DNA from: Hemicentrotus pulcherrimus | Lineage: Eukaryota; Echinodermata; Echinoidea; Camarodonta; Strongylocentrotidae | Assembly: GCA_003118195.1 (NCBI GenBank) | Contig: BEXV01000298.1 | Coordinates: 226,422 to 290,421 of the forward strand | Direction: 5' to 3' | DNA length: 64,000 bases | Made by a program: the position numbers and the translations under genes | Notes under the pieces: generated by a model | Told to the model about the DNA's origin: nothing | Databases searched by the model: none | What the model saw: the letters and a program-made list of their open reading frames with translations, nothing else | Part shown: in pieces, positions 38,801-50,800 of the stretch | How positions within the stretch are numbered: the first letter of the stretch is position 1 | Layout: each line of letters starts with the position of its first letter

Positions 38801-41800
38801 CTTTAACTTTTTTGTAATAGTAAAGATTGTAGAAATGCTAGAGGTGAATGCAGTTTTGAAATACATGTATCTTTAGTTTAGCAAAATATAATAGAAAAGT
38901 TTCTGCTTCCCTTTGAAACCCTCTGTTTTTCAGGAAAAATATTTTTTTTAGTGAAAAGACGGTACCCATGTAGAAGTACTTTTTTCAGTCATAATACAGC
39001 TCTTGTTCCTCACAGGATGGATACTTCATCAGCAAAACTAATCAATCATATTATTTACCATGTTGTAGGAGTTTTGATTGACAACACCCGGCTAACTCTC
39101 AACTCTGACTCTGAGCTGTCCGATGGACCCAATGACCTGTCCTTTGACTTCACCGTGAACTCCAACCCCACTGGAGGAGATGCAGAGGGTAACAACCTCT
39201 GGCGTCTGGAGACTTTCACTTCCAACAACAACGATGGCTCTGGAAGGCGCGACATCCTGCGCACCCAGACTCTGGATCCTGCAGATGCCAGCCACGATCT
39301 CGACGCCGGAAACACGATGGTCTTCCGTAACCTAGAGGCTCTTGTTGACTCTGCCGATGTCAACTGCGAAGAAGACTACTATCTCTGTGCTGAGCTCTCC
39401 AAGCATGTCGCTGCTTCCTCAGGTTTCTCAATGAGAGCCACCAGAGAGAATGCTCTTACTAGTTGTAGACTTATTCGTTGTGCCAAGGCTGGTAAGTCAA
39501 TAGCTAATATGTCCTCTGGGAAATCATGTGAGCATTGTCATCTAATGAGATGCAAATTTATGATAAATGTGTTTTTAAACAAACCTTATGTATGTGATGT
39601 CATGCTGTGAATAGTGCAAGATTTTCAAAGTTCCATAACTTTTCCGGTACCAAATTTGATATTCATCAAGAGATAAAACTTGATTACCTGAAAAAATGCT
39701 TAGTTTGAGCCCTGTGTTCAATACTTGTTACATTTAAAAAAAGATGAACTTCACACAAATAGACGCTTTCAAAAAAAATCTGCATCATAAACTCTGGGAG
39801 AGGGGTGGGGGAGGATGTTGTTTGTCATATAATAGTCAAAAAGATATACTGTAAATTTTTCTAATTTAGGATGACAGCATGATGTACATTTATGGATAAG
39901 GTTTAAATTATACCTAGTTTTTACTTCAATTATTAATAGTGATGCTAGAATGAGAATAGAAAGATAGGAGGTTTTCTTCAAATGCATTACTTCAATATGA
40001 CTGTTATAACTCAAACCTTGTCACACTTTTTCTCCCTTTCTAATATTACGCATGAGACCTTATGCACGAATCCTCCCCTTGTTTGTCTGTTCTGTGGTTT
40101 GTGATGTTGTCTGTCCGTCCCCTCTATTAATCTAAATCAACCTTGCATGTTAGAGAATTACCCCTTGTTTTGTCAACGTATTTTGATGTGAGGAGAATAA
40201 ATGTAGCTTGCATTTCAGATCTCGGAATCTGTGGGAGAGAGTAAGTATGATGATCAACATAAACGTCTGCCCTACTGCAAAATTTATATTTTAGAGTAAA
40301 AGGATGCCTACCCCTGATTGCTGTGGCTTTAATTCAAATTATAATATCTCAGAATATTAGGTATATCCAAATTAACAGTCAAAGAGATTCAGGTGGAATA
40401 AGATGGCTTCAATGACTAAGGGCCAATTCCATATAAAGCAGTAATTCACTTTACACTCTGCTCTCACAGCATAATATAATGTATTTTAATTTATATATAA
40501 AAAGCAATGTTCACATATGGTACTAATTGACAAAAAGCCAGGACATAAGAAAATTATGTTGCCTATGCATAGAGTGCATTCATATTGAATTTGCTGCAGT
40601 GAAGAAATTTGTGAGGTGATTTACTGCCTTGTATCGTATTGGAACAAGCCCTATCAACATCATTGTACAAATTTCTAATTCTTTTTTTGTTTGTTATACA
40701 TTTGCTTTCCTGCTTCTGCATCTGTGTCTTGATCCACCTCTGCAGCTCCACCTCCAGTAAGTAAACAGTAAAATATTAAGTTTGACAAATTATATTTTCA
40801 GAGGGCTTTAGGGCACACAAAACATTCTGTACACAGATATGATGCCCCTGTGATTCTCAACAGCCACTTTGGGCGAATTAGGAAGGTCACTATTTGTTTT
40901 CTTTGGACAGGCAGTCTATTTTTCTGCTTCATGAAATCCTGATTGGAGAGTTGATGAAAATGATTCTTAAAATAACATTGACATGACATACCCCTGCAAG
41001 TTATGTTGTTTTTATTAATATGATTTGATGAAGACTAAGTCATCAAAGTAGAAATGCAATTAGATATGAAAGTAGAAACATCAGTTGTTCAAATACCAAT
41101 GTATCAAAATAGACCAATATATTACCTCTTCAAAATAAATCATGCTATATATCAGTTAATGTTGTAAGAATCTGAAATTTTCATTTTTTGTGTTGTAAAG
41201 ATGCTGGAATCATTGTGACTTTTGATTTTCTGTCAACAGGTGCAAGGTCGACCAGGACCTAAGGGAGCCAAGGGAGAACCATTTGACATCCCAGTAAGTC
41301 TTTCTCCTTGATTTTTAACTTCATGAGCTGGAATGAAAATGTAATAGTTTCTATTTATACATGATGTCAGATTTGTTTTAAAAGGGAATTTAACTCACAA
41401 AAAACGTCTACACCAGTTGCTCATATACTGTGGAATGATATTGAAAATTAAATTGTTAATACTTAATGATTGCCTGGTTCCTGATGTACCAAAGCATCAT
41501 ATTCACACCCGTTATCAGTTGGTGATTTAACGTGGGACATGGCTGTCGACATATTGCGACATTGTAAGCAGCAGATGGCATTGGGTATACGTATATCTAA
41601 ACTAATGTTTATAAAATACTCTACCTTTTCACATGTAATTATTATCTTGCCCACTACAGCCCGGTATGGTCGGACCCCCTGGAAGACCTGGATTGGCTGG
41701 ATCCCCTGTAAGTTCTTCTCCACCATTTTCTTTTTGTTTCTTCAACAGTAATGTTAGCTAGGACACTACATTGCCAGGTATCAGAGGGCAAACAAACCTG

Positions 41801-44800
41801 TAAAATTACTTTTAAAAAATCACATTAATAACTGTTAATGAAGAGTGACAGCCAGACAGTATGCTTCAGATATTGTTTTTGTCTTAATTACATAATAATT
41901 CTATGGGTGACTTTTTTAACCTTAAAAAAAAAACTAACCTCCCGCAAGTCTCCAGGTTTCTTTAAAAGTACCCAGTCTAGAAAAAATGTATAGTTCGGTG
42001 CAGATTATGTACTTAATTAGAATTACACAAAGCTAAGAAGCACAGATTTTGATGTGTCTATTTGTGGTATCTGTATTTCCATCCAGGGATACCATGGACG
42101 CCGTGGACCTAATGGACTAAGTGGACCTGCTGGACAAAGGGTAAGAAGTACTTCTATCTATCTCTAATGAGTCCACATAAGGGCCATCTAAAAATGATTA
42201 CTTGACACATGATTAGGTGGGCAGCTGACTCTGATCACCAATTTAATATGAATTTACCACAATCCTGAAATAGAAGCACGTACATGCAATTTGATGATAC
42301 TAATAGGATGATAATGATAGTAAGATTGGATTTATATAAAGTATCTGCGCTCTGAAGTAGGTTTGGGCCTAGGTACTTGATGTAGCAAAGCTAGACTTCG
42401 CTCCTGAATTTAAACCCAATTCAAACCCCTGAGTGTATCAAAGTATTATAAAACAGGATTGTCTCTCAAAATATCAACAGAGCTTGTAGATTTAGTGTCT
42501 CATCAATTACATTTTGATGGGATTGTGTTTGAAAGCATGCAAATCAAAGTAAAGAATAGCTGTGTACTGTGAAACCAGATTCTTTTGCAACATAAACAAT
42601 TCCTGATTTGTGATTGACAACCGCTTTCATGGCGAGAAACTGCGTAACAAACTGTTGAGATTCATTCTGGTTTTGATAGTTAACAGCAGGACACACACTC
42701 AATAAAAGGTTCATGTGCATGAAATTATCTACTTTCACAGTGACCATGTTTGCTGTTGTAATATCAATGCTCATTATCCGTTCATTTGTATCTGATAACA
42801 GGGAGAAGATGGACGTGATGGAAACGCTGGTTCACGTGGAATCCCCGGACCCCCTGGACCCCCTGGCCCTCCTGGTGAGGTACGTATATCTGCCTCTCAA
42901 AACTCAAAGTCGATGGGAAAGAGAGTCGGTGCATTTTGGTTTATAGAAAAGAGCCTGGTGTTCCTCATTGTTTCATGGCACACAGAAGGTCTACCTGATT
43001 GTGTATCTGTGTCCATTTTGGCAGTTCATTGCTAATATATGATATCTCTGTCAAACTAAATTAAATTGTAGTGGAACCTTCAGTACAAAGATTTACAATT
43101 AGTGAAAACGTAATAGCCTCCAAAATTACTGTTCTATTTCATTATCCGAAAATTCATTTTCTGACAGTAAACATGAAGAATGGAAATGAGTACCTACTTA
43201 TTGGCAGCCTGGTGTCAAAATAGAAAAGGAAAATTGCCTATTCATGTTCATTACTGATTAATGCAGTGATTTTTATTCTGCCATCAATATAATGTCAACC
43301 CAAACATTTGCTCAGTACTTCTGTGCAATTTAATTTTCATGGGTTGTAAATCTGGGCCCGTTGCACAAAACTTACTATTGATGGTCACTACCATGAAAAC
43401 CTTGAGCTGTTGAGCCCTGTTACCATAGTAGTTGCCATTGATGGCAAAGTAACCATCAATGGTAAGTTTTATGGAACGGGTCCCTTGTCACCTCATTTCT
43501 TGATTCTCTGGGAAAATACAATGTTAGTTTTCATGACATGTAGTTCATATATGATATATGCTAATTGTTATTCTCTTCCATTTGGTTAGATGACTGCTGC
43601 TGCCCAATTCCAGTCTAAGGGACCTGCTTACACAGCCCCCGTCTACAATACCGCACCTGTGAGTACCTACATTAAGTCAGCATTCTAATTACAAAACCTC
43701 TGTCTAATGTTTTCTAGAGAAAAATACATGCCAATGAATACATAGCTTTTCTGGGCTATTATATTGATCCTTGAGAACGAAAGTGGCTTGTATTATTTCA
43801 TCAAAATGGGCATCACAATTGAATTATTACTTGTGTATTATTGTTAATTGTAAGTGCTATGTTAATAAAACAGTATGACCATTTGTAAGAAATAAGTTTG
43901 AAGAAGTTAAAAGGGCTTGCATTGGCATTTGTTTCCTTTTGTATTGGGCTGTTTTTTATAAACCATTTAATCGTTCTGACACGCTTGTGTGTTATTGTTT
44001 TTATAGGGTGTTTTCAGTGAGCAAGCTTTGGTAGATATCTTTCTGTCCATCACAATTAAAATTGATTTCATGATGCAAAGAAATCTGAATGTACCAATGA
44101 TTAATAAAATTCTTCACAAATATGTATTGTTTTACAATGATAATGATTTACTGTTCACCTTTTTTCAACACTAGGGGCGTCCTGGATCAGCTGGTTACAG
44201 TGGACACCGTGGAGCACGAGTAAGTATTTTTAAACAAGTTTTCTTGTACATGTACATCCACCTTATTACATTTCAGTTATGTTCAACGAATCATGTCTTA
44301 TCAAACATTAAATCAATGAAAGCAGTGAAAGTTTTAATGATCTAGATGATTCAAGTTTTGTTTTTTCTTAATTATCATCTGTTTTTTTTGGGGAAAGTAA
44401 TCTACGAAATTCCCTATAATGAATCAATGAAAGTTTACAGCCAGTGTCATTATAGACCGCTATTATACACACCCTACATGCATAACTGAAAATAGGAGCA
44501 GAAACATACCTTTTCAGAGCCAGTAGGGCCTGAACTCTGTAATAAAGTATAGGAGTTGACGCCTTTCTAGCTTCAAACAGAAAACTTGTATAGGCTTGTT
44601 TGAAGTTTTTCTTCAACCTACATATTCATTGACATTGTGAATATGGCGAATGGAACTGTAGATAACTGGCAAGTTGGAGCTGTTTTTTGCATCTAAGATC
44701 CACTGTTCATCTAGAATAGCCCAAACCAATACAAGCTTGAGCTTTCTTACTAGGTGGGGTCTCCCCAACCAATAAAGTATCATTTGCTAAACAGAAATTG

Positions 44801-47800
44801 TAAACTTTTTTCCTTCTCAGGGACCACAAGGATTGACCGGACCAATGGGACCCCAAGGATCCCCAGGACCTATGGTAAGTCATTTATGGAACTTTATTAT
44901 AGTCCTCCTCTGGTTTTAGTACACATGCTTATGAATATTGTTCCTCTGTCAATATCCTACCTTAAAGGTACTATGTCCCATTTGCAGGCCAAAAAAATGA
45001 AAAAGTTAAATTCCAACTGCATTTGAAAGATAATACTAATTTAGAACTTCCCTAAATAAGTTGGGGCTTGAAAATGATTTCAAGTAGGAAAACAACGACT
45101 ATTAGTTTTCAAATCGACTTTAAGGCTATAGAGCCCAAAAGTAAAAGTCTTAATTTTCAGACAATTGTACCAAATGGTCATACGTTTATGCTGAGCAAAG
45201 ATTTAATCAGTTGAATATTGGCCATCAAAACAAGTGGGTTATTGATGTAGGCAAATGCTCATGTACCCTTTACAACTGTTTTCATGTATGTTATTACCAA
45301 AGAAGAAAAAAGCCAGTCAGTCACTCAATAGTGTCTGACAGTGAAGTCTAGCAATTAAATGGGTTTCCTTGCATAATTTGAATATGAGGACACTGCTAAC
45401 ATTTAAATTTCACAGATAGGACATACATGACATATTCATAATCCCTGCATAGTTCTACAGCATTTGAGGTTGGCTGCAAAAGGGACATAGTAACTTTAAA
45501 GGATTGATTAATTTTAATTTGGGACCAAACCCTATACGTAACCCTAACCCTATCCCTGTATGAAGTCATATCTTCAACAAAATATGCTGTAACACCCATC
45601 CACTCACAGTTTGGATGGATCGACCTCCATTTTACATATTCACTACCATGCCCTAATTAGGCTGTAATAATGTTAATGAAAATAAGAATAACAATAGTGG
45701 TATGATGATGATGTATTTGTATAGCGCATTTACACACGTACAGGTTCAAATGCTCTTTACAATATTATGTACCATTGGGTGCTAGTTAAGTGGGTATTAC
45801 ATGTATTTATTTGAAGAACAGGTATGTCAGTCTTAAGACAAGAAACCATGGGTCTCTTGGAAACAAATTATGTTGAATTGACTCCTGGATCAGCTGGTTA
45901 CCGTACAGTGGATACTGTGGAGCATGAGTATTTAAAGTGATTTTTATCAAGTGACTCAAACAATCAAATGCATTCATGATGGAATGTTGTTAGGGGCTAA
46001 CCAAATTGTACTTTATTAGAGGTTAATTTTCCTTTCCTTCTTTTCTTCTTCAATTAGGGAATGGCTGGACCCCGTGGACCACGTGGTGAAGATGGAGAGG
46101 ATGGCAATGATGTAAGTTCACCTACTCAAAGATTCAAGATTTATCAAAAAATTATCTTTGTAGCCAAAAGGCTGAATAGCAATAGTTGTACAGAAGGAAA
46201 AAAAATGTATATTTATGCAGAATAAATAGACTTTTCAGTGGGAAGCACTTGCAGGAAAACAAGTCTAGTCTCTAGAGCCAAGCAGTCTTTCTAAACAGGT
46301 GATTGCTAAAGCAGGTTTCATTTCTTATTGGAATAGAGTAGCTTAATTTTGGATTAAAGAGTAGATAAATTGTTGAGTTAGGCCTATAATGGTATTAATT
46401 TTGATTACAATGTATTCATGAAAAAGGAAATTTAAATGGGGACAACTCTAACAAATTGATGTCAATGTTGTCCCTTAAAGAACTTTAAATAATATTGATT
46501 TACCTACATTGAGAGGAATGTGTAAAAAGTTGTTCTGTTCTTCCAAAGATGTTTGTAGGTTATGAGGAAAGGTTGGGTCTGGAAGATACTGTGGTGGAAG
46601 TGGATTAAGATGGATGGATCATACGTTGGGAAGGGAAGATGATGATCTGTGAAAAGAGTGTGGGATCTGGAAGTGGATAGCATAAGAGGGAAAGGATCTA
46701 AAGACTGAACACTTCATGGAAATACAATCATGATGAAGAGAGTAAGGTTGATGCTTGAGACAAGAAGAAGTGGATGGAGGAAGTGTGATCATGGCGTGAA
46801 AGTCAGTAACCCCTGAAAAGAGGGAAAATGCTGACTTTTTAATAATTGATGATGATGATTACATAATGTTTTTCCCTTCTTTTTCATCCTTTCTAGGGAC
46901 AAAATGGAAGGCAAGGAGAAATTGGACTTGTAGGAATCAGTGGCCGACCTGTAAGTATTCCTGTTCTGTTAAAACAGTCTTAAGATTTGAGAAATTTGTA
47001 ATTACAAACACCAGTTTTGCAGTGACTTACTTTTTTGTGTGCACTTTATCTTTTTTAAAGAAAATTTTAATAGTTTGCCTTTTCCCCCATTTCTGGTGGA
47101 GCATTGTGAGAAGGAACTTGAACACAAGGACTTCCAATATTGGATTCAATACCATTCCACTATATAATTATTTTGTTTTATGTTAATCTTAATAATCTGT
47201 CATCTTATATTTTTAAAAAAATATATATATATATCAGTTAGAAGAGAGTTTCGTTACAATTTTGAAAGAAATTTTGCGAATTTATTTGGTTATGTTTCTG
47301 ATCTTTGTTTTTTACAGGGTTTAGTTGGAATGCATGGAATGTCAGGCAACCCAGGACACAAAGGATGGAATGTAAGTAAATTAGTCTATGACGTCGTTTA
47401 ACGAAAGTACAAGTTCTTTAACATCCCATTGAAGCGTGCGTAAAATATGATACATGCGTTTCATTAGGTTGTCAGCAAACTTATACATATATATGTATGA
47501 TTCTCTCCAGAAACCCTGGAGTATTTAATTTACCTTCTACACATAATGACATTTCTATAGATACATTGTCTGTTGCTATTTGTGGCAAGCTGTTGGTTTC
47601 CCAAAAGAAAATCTCCTTCTAGAAGTATGCTTAAAATTCATACACAGGTCTATTCACCATTTCTGCCAGGCATCATCCACTTGAATACTGAACACTTCTG
47701 TGCTTATGCTGTGCTTAACACAAAAGTGGAATCATATACATCGCGAGTTCAGAACAAATTTTTGAACTCATGTTAATGTTGGCATGTTTACGTGGTTGCT

Positions 47801-50800
47801 AGGTAGGTCAATTGTTTCCAAGATTTGAGATGATCAAGAACAAATCACTAAAGAGCATGAATAATATGCTGATTCATCATAACAATAGGCTGTGATAGGA
47901 GATATATTTTCACATTTTTAAAGGAAAAAGATCCCTACTCTTAAAAAATGTACCATAATGTTACAAAGTACATGTAATATGATCAGCTCTGCATATATTA
48001 TTTATGCCTGTTGCCATTCTATAGGCATGAGGAATTCGCTTGGTAATCTAGATTTGGAGTTAAAATACATAAATAAAAACTTCTAAAATCTTCTAAAAAT
48101 CTTCTAGCAGATATACACCATTTATAGTCTAAATGAAAATGTTTTTAAAAAATACATGGAAAGCTCTTGATGATACAAAGTTTAAGTTACAACAAACATC
48201 TACAGACTAATTGTAAGTGGAAACATTTTCCCTCTTCTTTCACAGGGTCGTCATGGAGCTCCCGGAGCAGCTGGAGATAGGGGAGAAGCTGGAGAAAGTG
48301 GTAACATGGGTGCTCCCGGACCTGTCGGAGCAGTAGGAAACCCTGTAAGTACATCCATGACAATTTATCCTACCAAAAGGATAAACCTCAAATTTATAAT
48401 CGAAATTCCGATCTACAGTAAACGTATATGTACATGTATAGCATACACGTGATAATGATATATGGTGTAGTAATAATTTGATTTATATATAGCCTGTTTT
48501 ACATGGAATACATGCGGCTGTGGATTAGTTTATGAAGAAATTTAAACAAAAGGTAGCAGTACATTTTCAGATGTTTTTGTAAGAAGTTAAAGAAAATGCA
48601 GGGAGTTTGTAGTACAATTTAATTGAAACATCATTTGATCTGCTTACTTTATTTGTTTTTCTTTCTGTATCAGGGTTTAATATGTACCAATTTGATTTGA
48701 TTATTTGTAATTAATTTGTTTGTTTGTCTTTTGTCAGGGACAACGTGGACCAAGCGGATCTCGTGGAGCTTCTGGGTCTAAGGGACCTATGGTAAGTAAT
48801 TTATCTTTTTGATGCTCTCTACCAAAGCCATTAACTCTTAAATTACATATTACATGTAATCTATTATCACATGTTAGGACATGTAGTAGGATCTGATAGT
48901 GTAGTGCAGCTATTTACTCTCTTAATATTGCCTAGTAAAGCTGTTCATCCGTCATTCAAAATATATAATTTGGAGGCCTACCAAACAGCTTTAAAAAATG
49001 CCATAAAAAGTAAGCTACTGATCATCATTAATAACCCCTGTTTTTGTCTACTTGCAGGGAGATACCGGAGAACGAGGATCTAATGGAGAACAAGGACCAA
49101 CCGTAAGTTTGTTAAAAGAAAATGAAATGGCAATCTAGAGGAGATTATTGAGATCTTGGAGTAAATATACAGTTAGTGGACTTCCATCCACACAATAAAC
49201 CAAGAGGCATTTGTAAAGAAAATATCAAGAAACACAGGTTTAAATGCATTGCATCAATGCTACTGAGAATATCTGAATTTATTAACCTAAAATTTGTGAA
49301 AATGGGAGCAAGTGGATACCCCTCTGTCAATTGTTAAATAAATTGTCTGTTCAAATATTAGTGATAATTTATATTTGCCAATGGAATCTTGGCCTCTCTT
49401 AGTTGAGTAAGAAGTTGGTTGCAATGATGCAAAGGATCTACGTTCAGAGCCAGGTTGTGATGATCTAGACGATTCAAGATTTTCCTCCCCTTTAATTATC
49501 ATCTGTTCTTTGTTAGTAAAGTAATCTACAAAATTCCTTATAAGTTATCCGCCTCCAAAAGATCCCGGTAATCATTCCTAAATGTATTTCCATATTAAAT
49601 ATTATGGGATTTGAATGATTTCGTATTTATATTTTGTTTGCTTTCCTATACATGTAAGTGCTATATGGTACTTTTGTGTTGTTGCATGTAATCATCACAT
49701 ATATTCTGTATTAACTTTTCAGGGCAACATGGGACCTCTTGGACCATCGGGACTACCCGGAGTGAATGGAGCAACGGTAAGAAAGAGAAGTTGTTATTGG
49801 ATTTCGGTGGAATGCAGGTTACAGCCAAAACCATTTGCAATGTTGTATTTTTTAACATCATGTATTATACATTTATATGTTAATTATACAATTCAGAATG
49901 TCTTTAGACCATGTTGAATGTGATGATGTATGTTTTTAAAGTGAATTTTGACAATTCAATAAATATTGTGAGCCGATTGCCTACAGGAACAGGGTGGTTG
50001 GTAATCTAAGGGTTGAATATGTGTTTGTTATGTTATGTTTATAGGTTATTGTATAATTTTCATGGTCCAAATGTATTGGTTTTCTACTGTAGATGTACAT
50101 CATTCATACCTGGAACACTTCATTTATTTCTTTTCAAATTTTTGTTGATATAGGGAGACGCAGGTATGCAAGGAGGACAAGGATCAACTGGACCAGTCGG
50201 TCTTGTAGGAGAGTCTGGTTCTCGTGGCAAATCTGGTTCTGCTGGTGCCCCCGTAAGTCACTTTCTCTCAACGTTTCTTACTATAATCTAGATTTTACTC
50301 AATGAACTATTCATTTGCCTCAAACTGCATCTAGGAATCGTGATAATAGTCAACTGAAGCCATCTGATACATGTTCTGGAAGTTGATAAAAGCGGGGATA
50401 AGAGTTAATGAAAGGTTGATGATTATGTAAACCTGCCCCCTCCAATGTTTACTTTCACATATTAAATCCAAAGTCTGAGACCTATTAAGTTTCCAATCTG
50501 AAGTTCACATTTTTAATCCAAGCACTAAACCTTATTGAAGTTTAACTTTTTTTGGAAGTGCTTTAAATCATTATACCTTTTTTAATGGTAGTCTTGTTGT
50601 AATGGTCAACTGCAAATTATACATTTATATCTGATCTGCAAGAATATAGCTCAAACATATCCATGTATATTTTGGTTCCCCTTCAAGAAATAGTTGCTGT
50701 AAGTATTTACTTCATATATGCATGCATTTTGGAGTATGCAGTTCATATATTGTAGTTTGCCCCTTCTGTATGTAAAATGTACAAATGGACTCATATTTAT

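Noticed and set aside
40219..40230. Using an alternative donor (CT/GTGGGA) to make a 12-nt in-frame microexon in intron 17
   Set aside because: It would keep frame but the donor is much poorer than the GTAAGT ten bases later, and nothing requires it.
42296..42375. Degraded GGATTTATATAAAG..GCGCTCTGAAG motif as a gene feature
   Set aside because: Matches the general look of common dispersed repeats (compare 45721) but boundaries cannot be set, so not listed as a feature.
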